Source: Syntrophomonas sp. UBA4922
GTDB taxonomy: Bacteria > Bacillota > Syntrophomonadia > Syntrophomonadales > Syntrophomonadaceae
Direction: 5' to 3'
NCBI GenBank assembly: GCA_002398825.1
Contig: DHBS01000009.1
Span: forward strand, 1 to 24,470
Length of the DNA: 24,470 nt
Shown one piece after another: positions 15,061 to 23,104 of this stretch. Positions within the stretch are counted from its first letter, which is position 1. Each line of letters starts with the position of its first letter. The notes under the pieces are model-generated. The model was given only the letters and a program-made list of their open reading frames with translations. It was not told the origin of the DNA and did no database searches. The translations under genes and the position numbers were made by a program.

Positions 15061-15726
15061 CTAGCGGCCATCCCCGGCCATTTCCTCCACAACCAGAGCC
15101 AGGGCGTTGCTGCTGCCGATACGATCCACCCCGGCAGCGATCAATTGTTGAGCAAAGTCCAGGGTCTTGATGCCTCCGCTGGCTTTAATTTTTATTGAAG
15201 TAGTACGGTTGAGACAGATGGTATGTATGTCCTCGATCGAGGCGCCGCGGCTGTTGATGCCGGTGGAGGTCTTGATGAAATCCACCCCCAGCCTTTCCAA
15301 AAGGTGCAAAACCTCTATTAATTCGTTCTGGCTCAGCAAGCCGGTTTCGACTATGACTTTCAGTGCGAAGGAAAAGTTGGTTTTAAGCTGCATCACCCCG
15401 GCGATGTCCCGGCTCACCACATCCAGTTCCCGGTCCTTGAGCGCCCCCAGATTAATGACCATATCCAGTTCATCAGCGCCCTTTTCCAAAGCCCATACGG
15501 CCTGCTCTTTTTTGAGCTGAGCCGGCTCCGCCCCCAGGGGGAAGCCTATCACCGTGCCGGTTTTCACCAGGCTTCCCGAGAGTATTTGCCTGGCCAGAGG
15601 CAGCCGGTAAGGGGTGACACAAACAGCAGCCATGGAATACCTGGCTGCTTGTTCACACAGGGTTATGATGTCCCGGGTCTTGCTATCCGGTTTTAAATTG
15701 GTGCTGTCCAGATAAGCGACCAGCAT
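15061..15726 (-). CDS. deoC: Deoxyribose-phosphate aldolase
   Basis: Cleaves 2-deoxyribose 5-phosphate to glyceraldehyde 3-phosphate and acetaldehyde in deoxynucleoside catabolism. The 221-residue TIM barrel has the class I aldolase residues in DELDMVINLGALK (D88), the Schiff-base lysine in DFIKTSTG (K152) and IKASGGIKT (K181). The ATG at 15724-15726 follows AAGGGGG; a GTG three codons earlier lies inside that ribosome site. It sits between era and recO, where I recall a small gene (yqzL) in B. subtilis, so deoC is an insertion relative to that order. cdd, another nucleoside-salvage gene, is four positions away, and an unusual inverted-repeat block separates deoC from era. Confidence 0.97.
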   Translation of the reverse strand: MLVAYLDSTNLKPDSKTRDIITLCEQAARYSMAAVCVTPYRLPLARQILSGSLVKTGTVIGFPLGAEPAQLKKEQAVWALEKGADELDMVINLGALKDRELDVVSRDIAGVMQLKTNFSFALKVIVETGLLSQNELIEVLHLLERLGVDFIKTSTGINSRGASIEDIHTICLNRTTSIKIKASGGIKTLDFAQQLIAAGVDRIGSSNALALVVEEMAGDGR

Positions 15727-15751
15727 AAATTGCACCCCCTTTAATCAATGA

Positions 15752-15935
15752 GCGCTAGCGCGAATTGTGCGCCGAAATGCGAGTGGCATAGCCGCCTTCC
15801 TTACGCATTTCGTGTGCATCGCGCTGCGGGCGTTTTATCAAACGCCCCTTCAGTAGAGACCCGACTCGCTACCGAAGACAAATATGTTTATCCCATCCAC
15901 CTACAGAGGTCGGGGGCCTAGGGGCGTTTGATAAA
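15752..15935. repeat. Intergenic block of nested inverted repeats between era and deoC
   Basis: Two large dyads fill the gap. Dyad A (about 15757-15825): arms AGCGCG...CGAAATGCG (inner part 15773-15781) and CGCATTTCG...CGCGCT (15804-15825), plus the palindrome GCGCTAGCGC at 15752-15761. Dyad B: a perfect 16-bp inverted repeat TTTATCAAACGCCCCT (15834-15849) / AGGGGCGTTTGATAAA (15920-15935), 70 bases apart. The first arm of B also forms a local hairpin GGGCGTTT-TATC-AAACGCCC (15828-15847), so two structures compete. No U-run follows on the minus strand. No gene seen. Dyad B starts two bases after the era stop. Confidence 0.7.
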
Positions 15936-15937
15936 TT

Positions 15938-16819
15938 CTACCGGCTGTAGCCCAATTGGTTGAGGTTGTTTTCGCTGTCGCGCCAATTCTTCTTGACTTT
16001 GACCCATAAGTCCAGATATACCGGGCGGTCCAGCAAGTCCTCCAGTTCCTGGCGGGATTGTTCCCCAATCTGTTTCAGCATCTGTCCATTCTTGCCGATG
16101 ACTATGCCCTTTTGGGAATCGCGCTCGATATATATGACTGCCCGCAGGTAGGCTTTGCCGCCGTTTTGCTGGCGTAGTTCCTCAACATCCACCGCCAGAG
16201 AATGGGGGATTTCATCCCGGGTCAGCCACAGGGCTTTTTCCCGGATCAATTCGGCCGCTTGAAACGAGACCGGCTGGTCGGTCAGGTCGCCTTCAGGATA
16301 GTACAGCGGTCCTTCCGGAAGGTACTGCCAGGTCTTTTCCAGGAGGGCCGGGATATTGGTACCCTGCATTGCTGACAGAAACATGGTTTCGGCAAAATTC
16401 ATATATCCCAAAAAATCGCTGATATGATGGGTGGCCTGTTCGATCCCGACCAGGTCGATCTTATTTATCAGCAGGAATACCGGCGCCGAGACCCCTTGCA
16501 GATATTCGATGATATAGCGCTCACCGCTGCCGAAGGGCCTGGTCACATCAGTCATATAGTAGATTACATCCACCTCATGGAGCGAACGGGTAGACACCTG
16601 CACCATATACTCGCCTAGCAGGTGCTTGGGCTTGTGTATTCCAGGGGTATCCACAAAAACGATCTGGCCCTGTTCAGTGGTATATATGCCCTGAATACGG
16701 TTGCGGGTAGTCTGGGGCTTTTCTGAAACAATCGCCACCTTGTGCCCTACTATGTGATTCATCAAAGTCGATTTGCCGGCGTTTGGCCGTCCAACTATAG
16801 TTACAAAACCCGATTTCAA
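15938..16819 (-). CDS. era: GTPase Era
   Basis: Essential GTPase that binds the 3' end of 16S rRNA and helps mature the 30S subunit. The 293-residue protein has all G motifs: GRPNAGKST (10-18), the switch PQTTRN, DTPG (57-60), NKID (118-121) and SAM for G5, then a C-terminal KH domain with VIGKNGQMLKQIG (GKNG 241-244). It starts at a TTG (16817-16819) that overlaps the cdd stop as TTGA, with GGAGG ten bases upstream in cdd; no ATG gives a complete N-terminus (KSGFVTIVG). Translational coupling to cdd is likely. Followed immediately by the inverted-repeat block. Confidence 0.97.
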   Translation of the reverse strand: MKSGFVTIVGRPNAGKSTLMNHIVGHKVAIVSEKPQTTRNRIQGIYTTEQGQIVFVDTPGIHKPKHLLGEYMVQVSTRSLHEVDVIYYMTDVTRPFGSGERYIIEYLQGVSAPVFLLINKIDLVGIEQATHHISDFLGYMNFAETMFLSAMQGTNIPALLEKTWQYLPEGPLYYPEGDLTDQPVSFQAAELIREKALWLTRDEIPHSLAVDVEELRQQNGGKAYLRAVIYIERDSQKGIVIGKNGQMLKQIGEQSRQELEDLLDRPVYLDLWVKVKKNWRDSENNLNQLGYSR

Positions 16820-17217
16820 AGTATTTTTTCCTCCACATCGAATTGAAACTGAAAAGGCAGCAGCTCCTCGAGCTTATGTTCTTTGAAATGCCCGCCGCGG
16901 TCAGTCACAATCACGTTTAAATGAGGCGCAAATTCCGCCATTACCTGCAGGCAGGCCCCGCATGGATAGGTATACCCGGCATCACTGCCGGCTAAACATA
17001 GTGTTTCCAATTCAAGGTCGCCTGCGTTGACTGCTTTGAAAATCGCAGTCCGTTCCGCACAGACAGTCAATCCATAGGAAGCGTTTTCCACATTGGCTCC
17101 CGTATAAGTGTGCCCTGTCTTGCTTACCACTGCCGCACCCACCGCAAAATGCGAGTAGGGGCAGTAAGCGTTTTTCCTGGCTTCCTGAGCCAGTCTGATC
17201 AGTTCGGAAATTTTCAT
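16816..17217 (-). CDS. cdd: Cytidine deaminase
   Basis: Deaminates cytidine and deoxycytidine to uridine and deoxyuridine for pyrimidine salvage. The 133-residue protein has the zinc site typical of the tetrameric class: C53-A-E55 (VCAERTA; E55 is the proton shuttle) and PCGAC (C86, C89), exactly the spacing of the B. subtilis enzyme. I chose the ATG at 17215-17217 from family length and the N-terminus KISELIRLAQEARKNAYCPYS. The ribosome site (AAGGACAGGG) is rather far. A longer frame begins at a TTG overlapping the dgkA stop, adding 21 residues not typical of the family and lacking a ribosome site. Confidence 0.95.
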   Translation of the reverse strand: MKISELIRLAQEARKNAYCPYSHFAVGAAVVSKTGHTYTGANVENASYGLTVCAERTAIFKAVNAGDLELETLCLAGSDAGYTYPCGACLQVMAEFAPHLNVIVTDRGGHFKEHKLEELLPFQFQFDVEEKIL

Positions 17218-17276
17218 TATATTTATTTTCCCTGTCCTTACTTCTTTTAATATCTTGTGACAAAACCCACAATTGG

Positions 17277-17639
17277 TCAAATTTTAATGATATGAGGGCC
17301 AAATATTATTACTCCCAGTATAACCGCGCTTACAGCGCTTAGCAAAACAGCGCCGGCGGCCATATTTTTAGCCTTTTCAGCCAGGGGATGATACTGCGGG
17401 GCCATCAGGTCAACCGTCCTTTCGATGGCGGTGTTTATAACCTCAGCCATCAAAACCAGTACTATGGCGATGAACAAGAGCCCCCATTCGCCGCGCTCCA
17501 GTTCCAGTATCCAGCCCATTCCCAGGGCAGCCCCGGCAGCCAGGAGATGGATTCTCATATTTTGTTCTTCACGGATCACCGCGGCCAGGCCCGAAATGGC
17601 CCAGGCAAATTTGCGTATGATGCCACCATTTGAGGACAT
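17277..17639 (-). CDS. dgkA: Diacylglycerol kinase / undecaprenol kinase family membrane protein
   Basis: A 120-residue trimeric-type lipid kinase with three membrane helices (about 33-50, 53-70 and 94-116). The active-site signature is intact: AEVINTAIERTVD (65-77) and HPLAEKAKNMAAGAV (84-98). In Gram-positive bacteria this family mainly phosphorylates undecaprenol, recycling the lipid carrier for peptidoglycan and teichoic acid; that is family knowledge, not visible here. The ATG follows AAAGGT, four bases after the ybeY stop, in the conserved pgpH-ybeY-dgkA-cdd-era order. Confidence 0.94.
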   Translation of the reverse strand: MSSNGGIIRKFAWAISGLAAVIREEQNMRIHLLAAGAALGMGWILELERGEWGLLFIAIVLVLMAEVINTAIERTVDLMAPQYHPLAEKAKNMAAGAVLLSAVSAVILGVIIFGPHIIKI

Positions 17640-17643
17640 AAGG

Positions 17644-18114
17644 CTACCTTTCCAGTTTAACCTTTTGCATGATTTTTTCTTCCAGGTTTCTCATCAATTC
17701 TCTTTCCGCCTCAGTTTCATGATCATAACCCAGGAGGTGCAGCATGCCGTGCGCCACCAGGTAGCCGAGTTCACGTTCCAGGCTGTGCCCGTATTCTTCA
17801 CTTTGAGACAGGGCCTTTTCCAGTGAAATCACGATATCTCCCAGCGCATTGACTTCACCTTCAACGTCCAGATCGGGATCCTCATCAACCAGTTCATTCA
17901 TAGCAAAGGATAAGACATCAGTGGGGCGATTCTGCTGGCGGTAGATGAAATTCAGTTCCTGCATGTAACTGTTATCTACGATCAGTATGCTTAATTCGGT
18001 ATTGTTGCCGATTTTGGCCATTTTAGCAACTGCACTGGCCACGCCAAGGATGGTTTTTTGCATGGCCCGGGTATAATTCACTCTATTCTGCTGGTTGATG
18101 ATCAGGGTTTCCAT
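17644..18114 (-). CDS. ybeY: Endoribonuclease YbeY (rRNA maturation factor)
   Basis: Metal-dependent RNase involved in 16S rRNA 3'-end maturation and ribosome quality control. The 156-residue protein has the signature HGMLHLLGYDH with the three zinc-binding histidines (H122, H126, H132) and the conserved RPTDVLSF and LGDIVIS strands. Start at 18112-18114 is preceded by GGAGGG with six bases spacing; it lies inside the end of pgpH, a 32-base overlap in a different frame. Location directly upstream of dgkA and era matches related genomes and links it functionally to Era. Confidence 0.96.
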   Translation of the reverse strand: METLIINQQNRVNYTRAMQKTILGVASAVAKMAKIGNNTELSILIVDNSYMQELNFIYRQQNRPTDVLSFAMNELVDEDPDLDVEGEVNALGDIVISLEKALSQSEEYGHSLERELGYLVAHGMLHLLGYDHETEAERELMRNLEEKIMQKVKLER

Positions 18115-20275
18115 CCCGCTCCCTCCTCTTTTCAAACTCCCTTACTATTATTTCCGGGTATTCAATGCGTTTATGATACATACCCTCCAACGATTTACAG
18201 AAGGACATCGAGATGGTGTCCAGATCTTTAAAGGTCAGATCGGCGGTCTCTAATTGACCCTCACTGAGCTTATCGCGAATGATCATACGCACGGTTTGAT
18301 TGATCTTCTGCGGGGTGGGATCCTGTAAGGAACGCACCGCGGCCTCAACGGAGTCGGCCAGCATCACCAGGGCCACTTCCTTACTCTGTGGTTTGGGCCC
18401 TTCATAGCGGAAATTATCCTCATTGACAGTGCCATCCGGGTCTTCTTCCAAAGCCCGGCTGTAAAAATATTTGGCTAAACTGTTGCCGTGATGCTGTTCG
18501 ATGAAATCCAGAACCGCCTGGGGCAGACGGGCTTCGCGGGCCAATTCAGCACCCTCCTTGACATGTGAGGTAATAATCAAGGTGCTTAAAGCCGGGGCGA
18601 TTTTCTCATGAGGATTATCAAAGCCGCGTTGATTTTCCACAAAATACTCGGGTCGCTTGATCTTGCCCACATCATGGAAGAGGGCGCCTACTCTCACCAA
18701 AAGTGGATTGGCGCCTACCGCTTCAGCAGAAGCCTCGGCCAGATTTCCGACCATAAGGCTGTGATGATAGGTCCCCGGGGCCTCCAGGAGCAGCCGCCGC
18801 AACAGGGGATGGTTGGGGTTGGACAGTTCCAGGAGCTTGATCATGCTGGTCAGGGAAAAACCGGATTCCAGATAAGGAAGAGCTCCGATCATGAGAACAG
18901 CTGACAGTATGCCATTGGCCGCACCCATGATAACACTCAGCGTAAAATAGACCGGACTGATTTCACCGCTGATCAGAGTAAGAGTGGTTATGGTCACTAT
19001 GTTGGCAATAGCAATACGCAGGCCGGATTTAGCCAAATCGGACATCTGCGTGAGGCGGTGCACTCCGAAAATACCTACGCTCCCACCTACGAAGGCAGTA
19101 ACCACGTAGTTTAATTGGTCTCCCTGAGTAAGGAAGCCCACATAGAGCGCCATTATGGTGGTTAGAAAATAGGCCAGACGGTTGTCCAGCAGAATGGCAA
19201 CCAGCATGGAAGCCGCCGCCACCGGCGCCAAATAGCCGGTCAAGAGCTGCAGTTCAGGATCATCGCCGATTTTGATAACTGTAATAAAACGGGTGATGGC
19301 CATAATCAAAATAAAGATCAGCCCTATCAACAGCATCATCATATCATTGCGATGAATCTGGGGGTAATAACGGCGCAGGAATTCCAGTACCAGCCAGAAG
19401 GTCAGCAAGACAAATAAAGCCGTGCCTGCCAGTGTGACGGGATAGCTTTTGCTGCGTTGTATCCCCAGCTGCTCGAGTATGGATATTTGTTCTGCCGTGA
19501 CCCGGTCGCCTTCGCGGACGATGATCTCCCCGGCTTTAATGGTCTTTTGCACCGGCTGAACCGCATCAGTGGCTTCTTTCAGGGCCTTGCTGGTGGCGCT
19601 CTCATTGTAGATCAAATTGGCCCGCAGCGAATTAATGGCAATGATCTTGATTACATCTCTGGCCTCTGGTGCATAGCCAAGCTCGCTGATCATGCCAAAG
19701 GCCTGCTGATAAATGCCCTCCAGGGTATCGTCGGTGATAGGGTTGGCCATTAAGGGGCGAACAATAGTGATGGTGCTTTGCCTCATCTTTTCCAGGTCCT
19801 CCGCAGAGGTGGCCTGCAGATATTCAGCGAGTCGTTCCGGGGTGTATTGAAGTTGAAATATATCTTTTTTTACATTGGTCTTGACTAATAGATTCTGCAG
19901 GGCCGGAGTCCGGTTCTCTTCCGGCCCGGCCAGAGCATCACCCACAGCGCTGAAAAATATATTGATGTCCTTTTCAGTATTGGCCAGGGCGAAATTGTCT
20001 TCCTGGTAGACCTTCTGCACTTTACTGGCGGCCTGCTCTTTAAGAAGTTCAGTCTGTTTGGTATCTATCACCACAGCATTGATGTCCGATTGTATATTGC
20101 TGCGGGCAACATCATCGGGTTTTAGCCATACCTGTTTAGGATTAAAATTACTGAATAGGATTAAGATGGTAATGCTGAAAAAGATAAAAATGCTCAAGAG
20201 CTTCTTGGTCCGCGACTTCTGGAGGGAGATTATGAAGCGTCTCCAGATATATTGCATCACAGTGGGAATTTTCAT
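18083..20275 (-). CDS. pgpH: Membrane HD-domain phosphodiesterase PgpH (7TMR-HDED family)
   Basis: A 730-residue membrane protein that in relatives degrades cyclic di-AMP. One transmembrane helix at about 25-42 is followed by an extracellular 7TMR-HDED domain (~45-275), seven helices (~280-475), and a cytoplasmic HD domain. The metal site includes HH (504-505), FHDVGK (HD 534-535), HEK, an SHV histidine and EQHHG further on. Cyclic di-AMP level control touches potassium balance and cell-wall stress. The ATG follows GGAG at six bases. The gene sits between phoH and ybeY as in B. subtilis (yqfF). Substrate assignment comes from the family. Confidence 0.95.
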   Translation of the reverse strand: MKIPTVMQYIWRRFIISLQKSRTKKLLSIFIFFSITILILFSNFNPKQVWLKPDDVARSNIQSDINAVVIDTKQTELLKEQAASKVQKVYQEDNFALANTEKDINIFFSAVGDALAGPEENRTPALQNLLVKTNVKKDIFQLQYTPERLAEYLQATSAEDLEKMRQSTITIVRPLMANPITDDTLEGIYQQAFGMISELGYAPEARDVIKIIAINSLRANLIYNESATSKALKEATDAVQPVQKTIKAGEIIVREGDRVTAEQISILEQLGIQRSKSYPVTLAGTALFVLLTFWLVLEFLRRYYPQIHRNDMMMLLIGLIFILIMAITRFITVIKIGDDPELQLLTGYLAPVAAASMLVAILLDNRLAYFLTTIMALYVGFLTQGDQLNYVVTAFVGGSVGIFGVHRLTQMSDLAKSGLRIAIANIVTITTLTLISGEISPVYFTLSVIMGAANGILSAVLMIGALPYLESGFSLTSMIKLLELSNPNHPLLRRLLLEAPGTYHHSLMVGNLAEASAEAVGANPLLVRVGALFHDVGKIKRPEYFVENQRGFDNPHEKIAPALSTLIITSHVKEGAELAREARLPQAVLDFIEQHHGNSLAKYFYSRALEEDPDGTVNEDNFRYEGPKPQSKEVALVMLADSVEAAVRSLQDPTPQKINQTVRMIIRDKLSEGQLETADLTFKDLDTISMSFCKSLEGMYHKRIEYPEIIVREFEKRRERDGNPDHQPAE

Positions 20276-20319
20276 GTTTCGCTCCTCTACGTACTCAAAC
20301 TTGAGATTGGTAGTGGATT

Positions 20320-21276
20320 TTAACTGCCGTGGGTTTCATAGGCGTCAATAATCTTTTGCACCAGGGGGTGGCGGATAACGTCCTCTTTGGTCAGGTATTC
20401 GAAAGCCACTCCCTCAACCCGGCCCAATATTTTCTGAACCTCAATCAACCCCGAGAATTCCTCTTTGGGCAGATCCACCTGGGTGATGTCGCCGGTTATC
20501 ACCGCTTTGGAGCCGAATCCCAACCGGGTGAGGAACATCTTCATCTGTTGAGGGGTGGTATTCTGTGCTTCATCCAAAATAATAAAGGCACTGTTTAAAG
20601 TGCGCCCCCTCATGTATGCCAGGGGGGCGATTTCGATTGTGTTGCGTTCAATATAGCGCTGGGTTACATCTACCCCCAGCACATCAAAGAGGCCGTCATA
20701 AAGCGGCCGCAAGTAGGGATTGACTTTTTCCATGAAGTCTCCGGGCAGAAATCCCAGTTTTTCGCCGGCTTCTACCGCCGGCCGCACCAGAACAATTCTT
20801 TCCACATCTTTGTTCTTAAGTGCCCGCACCGCCATGACCACGGCCAAATAAGTCTTGCCGGTTCCAGCCGGGCCGATGCCAAACACCACATCATTATCGA
20901 TAATAGCCTGTATATACTTTTTTTGCCCCAGGGTTTTAGCCTTCACGGTTTTGCCCCTGACGGTGGTTATTATGGTTCCCGATACGATTTCGTTATGACG
21001 GGCCTTCTGACCGCGTTTGATCAGTTTGTCCACATAGTTTATATCATTAATAGTCAATTGACCTTCATGGCCTACAATGTCAATCAGGCTGTTGACCAAT
21101 TCGGTGGCCTGATCAACCTCCTCCTCTGCTCCTTTGACATAAATTTCAGAACCACGGGCTGAGATGTCAGCCGGGCATAAACTCCTGAGATAGCGAAAAT
21201 TCTCGTCTCCAGTCCCGAAAAAAGCCGATGCAATATCATTGTTGGCAATGGATATACGTTCTTCTTTTTCGATCAA
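20320..21276 (-). CDS. phoH: PhoH-like ATPase / RNA helicase-type protein
   Basis: A 318-residue protein with a P-loop NTPase core: Walker A GPAGTGKT (about 135-142), RPAVEAGEKLGFLPGD, and Walker B FIILDEAQN (DEAQ 235-238), followed by a sensor-like TGDITQVDLP. The N-terminal ~110 residues contain a KH-like region (SEIYVKGAEEEVDQATELV). PhoH proteins are frequently fused to or adjacent to YbeY and are thought to act in RNA metabolism. I place the start at TTG 21274-21276, nine bases after GGGAGG; a GTG ten codons earlier overlaps no ribosome site and would translate through the site itself. A promoter-like extended -10 precedes the gene. Confidence 0.94.
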   Translation of the reverse strand: MIEKEERISIANNDIASAFFGTGDENFRYLRSLCPADISARGSEIYVKGAEEEVDQATELVNSLIDIVGHEGQLTINDINYVDKLIKRGQKARHNEIVSGTIITTVRGKTVKAKTLGQKKYIQAIIDNDVVFGIGPAGTGKTYLAVVMAVRALKNKDVERIVLVRPAVEAGEKLGFLPGDFMEKVNPYLRPLYDGLFDVLGVDVTQRYIERNTIEIAPLAYMRGRTLNSAFIILDEAQNTTPQQMKMFLTRLGFGSKAVITGDITQVDLPKEEFSGLIEVQKILGRVEGVAFEYLTKEDVIRHPLVQKIIDAYETHGS

Positions 21277-21317
21277 ACAGCTTTTCCTCCCTGGATTTTT
21301 AAGCACCTGCTGCTTTT

Positions 21318-21336
21318 ATGCTAGTTATTATAGCAT
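21318..21336 (-). promoter_or_regulatory. Extended -10 promoter with overlapping dyad upstream of phoH
   Basis: On the minus strand TGCTATAAT is a perfect extended -10 (TATAAT at 21327-21332). It is embedded in the inverted repeat ATGCTA-N7-TAGCAT (21318-21336). No good -35 is seen at 16-18 bases. It would let phoH through era be transcribed separately from the sporulation pair yqfCD. Confidence 0.5.
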
Positions 21337-21342
21337 ATGTCA

Positions 21343-22566
21343 TCAGGAAGTACTATTTTCAAGCCCGCTGATAGGCTGTGATATGGCGATATCTTCTATG
21401 ACCTCCACCGACACATTGATACGCAGGATCACATCGCTGGGGGACGAGAGTAGATTGATTTTGCTGTCAGTAATTTTGGCGGACTGCCCGATTTGACCTT
21501 CCAGGCTTTCCAGGGCTTTTTGCTTCGCAATCTGAGTGGCCTCCATCTCCGAATGGGTGATAACTTCAGGGGTTTCTTCGCTGTATTGGCGGTAATTGAA
21601 GCCAACCGGCCCAATGGGGGTATCCAGTTTATTGCTGGTGGATGCCACCTGTTCACGCGCAAATTGAGGGCGTTTTTTACCCCACAAGGTGAATTCCCGC
21701 CAGGGTGTTATAAAGCTCACCTGATGGGCGGTACGGCCGCTTAAAACCATGTTTTCTGTCTTCATGGGGCATTCCCCATAGCCTTCATACCATACCCGGG
21801 CCTTCACCACCCCACGAGCCTGCACCTGATAAGGAAGCAGCGGCTCCAGGGGCGGAGGGGCATAAGGGCTCAAAACCGGGGTAACCGTTCCCGAGATAAG
21901 AATATCCCCTTTGGCTACCGCCTGCCCTGCCTCCACCTTAGCCTGACCGTCCAGAACCAGGATCTCTTCAACCACTCCGCTGCGTGCTGCTACCATGTCG
22001 CTGGGACCGGTAATCTCGTTGGGCGGAATGACGATTTTCTCAACCACTTCAATATTGGCCTTCACGCCGCGAATTTCGATTTTTATGTAGGATAGATCGC
22101 CGATATCCCGCAAAACCTGTTCTTCCACCTGTATGCGGCTGAAGCTCCACTTGGGGGCGCCTTGATGAACGCCGTATTTGGCGACGGTGGTCAGGATTCT
22201 CTGATCGGTAATGCGCTCATTGCCCTTGACCTCGACAAACCATACGAAAGAAGAAATCATATATAAAGCGGCGATAAAGAATATGCCGCCCAGCATGAAA
22301 CCCACCCGCCTTTTGGCTATGCTTTTATATGCCGGCAGGCCGTGTCTGGAAACAATCTTTAACTGATAACCATTTTCCTCGGCAATGGTATGCAGGGCCT
22401 CATAACCGCTGCTGCGGATTTCAAACCGCATGCCATCAGCAGCCGGCTTGATATTCCATATATAAATCCCCCGTGTTAAGGCCATGTTGATTAAGCGCTC
22501 CGGATACTGGCCTCGCAAAACGACGGTTATCACCCCGCCGAACTGTTCAAAAAAGCGGTTGCCCAT
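21343..22566 (-). CDS. yqfD: Sporulation protein YqfD
   Basis: A 407-residue mother-cell sporulation membrane protein of unknown biochemical role. It has an N-terminal cytoplasmic part (~1-85), one transmembrane helix (about 87-110, FMLGGIFFIAALYMISSFVWF region), a FtsQ/POTRA-like segment (VEVKGNERITDQRILTTVAKYG) and a long outer domain. The motif AARSGVVEEILVLDG (about residues 190-205) resembles biotinyl/barrel-sandwich repeats often seen in this family. ATG preceded by AAGGGGG. It follows yqfC by 13 bases, and the pair is SigE-controlled in B. subtilis; the SigE-like site upstream of yqfC agrees. Confidence 0.93.
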   Translation of the reverse strand: MGNRFFEQFGGVITVVLRGQYPERLINMALTRGIYIWNIKPAADGMRFEIRSSGYEALHTIAEENGYQLKIVSRHGLPAYKSIAKRRVGFMLGGIFFIAALYMISSFVWFVEVKGNERITDQRILTTVAKYGVHQGAPKWSFSRIQVEEQVLRDIGDLSYIKIEIRGVKANIEVVEKIVIPPNEITGPSDMVAARSGVVEEILVLDGQAKVEAGQAVAKGDILISGTVTPVLSPYAPPPLEPLLPYQVQARGVVKARVWYEGYGECPMKTENMVLSGRTAHQVSFITPWREFTLWGKKRPQFAREQVASTSNKLDTPIGPVGFNYRQYSEETPEVITHSEMEATQIAKQKALESLEGQIGQSAKITDSKINLLSSPSDVILRINVSVEVIEDIAISQPISGLENSTS

Positions 22567-22579
22567 GGCTTAATCCCCC

Positions 22580-22858
22580 TTAATCCCGATATCTGACCGA
22601 GGTTATCTCGCCTATGATATGCAGTTCTTCTGGCATCAAGGCCTTAATCTCCATATTCTGGCCTTCAATTTCGAGGAATCCCCGGCTCAGGTTGATGCGC
22701 AATAGGTTAGGATTGTACTGTATGATGCCCCGGTGGTTTTCAAGGTAGAGTTCGTTTCTTCCCACCAGGGTCAACTTGGGTATATCCAGAACCAGGTCGC
22801 GGGGTATTTCCAAGAAATCAGCCAGGGCTCTGTTAAAGGCCTCTCTGCGGTTTTCCAT
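22580..22858 (-). CDS. yqfC: Sporulation protein YqfC
   Basis: A 92-residue protein of the YabP/YqfC family, small beta-rich sporulation proteins. Typical sequence is LADFLEIPRDLVLDIPKLTL and the ending HIIGEITSVRY. The ATG at 22856-22858 is preceded by GGAGAGGTGA; a GTG three codons upstream falls inside that ribosome site. First gene of the yqfC-yqfD pair, with a SigE-like promoter about 35 bases upstream. Molecular role unknown. Confidence 0.92.
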   Translation of the reverse strand: MENRREAFNRALADFLEIPRDLVLDIPKLTLVGRNELYLENHRGIIQYNPNLLRINLSRGFLEIEGQNMEIKALMPEELHIIGEITSVRYRD

Positions 22859-22893
22859 TTTAATCACCTCTCCGGGTCAAATTCACTCACACA

Positions 22894-22922
22894 AGTATAT
22901 GCCAGCAAACAAGCCATAATGA
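22894..22922 (-). promoter_or_regulatory. SigE-like sporulation promoter of yqfCD
   Basis: On the minus strand TCATTAT (22916-22922), 14-base spacer, CATATACT (22894-22901). This compares with the SigE pattern KMATATT-N14-CATACANT: five of seven and six of seven defined positions. The position just upstream of yqfC fits known mother-cell expression. Confidence 0.55.
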
Positions 22923-22933
22923 CTGTGCTATCC

Positions 22934-22960
22934 AGACACAGGGGGGACGGTTCTGTGTCT
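22934..22960. repeat. Stem-loop with GGGGGACGGTTCT loop (REP-like)
   Basis: Perfect 8-bp arms AGACACAG (22934-22941) and CTGTGTCT (22953-22960) enclose a loop in which GGGGACGGTT is prominent on the plus strand. Similar to elements at 3571-3614 and 5674-5721. It lies between the CoA-disulfide reductase terminator and the yqfC promoter. Confidence 0.6.
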
Positions 22961-23041
22961 TTCTTTCCGTCAAGCCAAGCGCGACAAGTTGAATTGTGCC
23001 GGCAGGTTAAGAGCAGTACAGACCGACCGCTTTCGGACCGC

Positions 23042-23080
23042 AAAATAATAAGGAGCCTTCCTCTGATAAGGAAGACTCCC
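23042..23080 (-). terminator. Rho-independent terminator of the CoA-disulfide reductase gene
   Basis: On the minus strand GGAGTCTTCCT and AGGAAGGCTCC pair over 11 positions (one G-U) and are followed by TTATTATTTT, about 25 bases after the stop codon. Confidence 0.9.
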
Positions 23081-23104
23081 GTAATCAACCGCTAAATTAA
23101 CTTT

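Noticed and set aside
22864..23088. 74-codon minus-strand open frame upstream of yqfC
   Set aside because: It runs through a strong terminator, the REP-like stem-loop and the SigE-like promoter, and has no family-like sequence.
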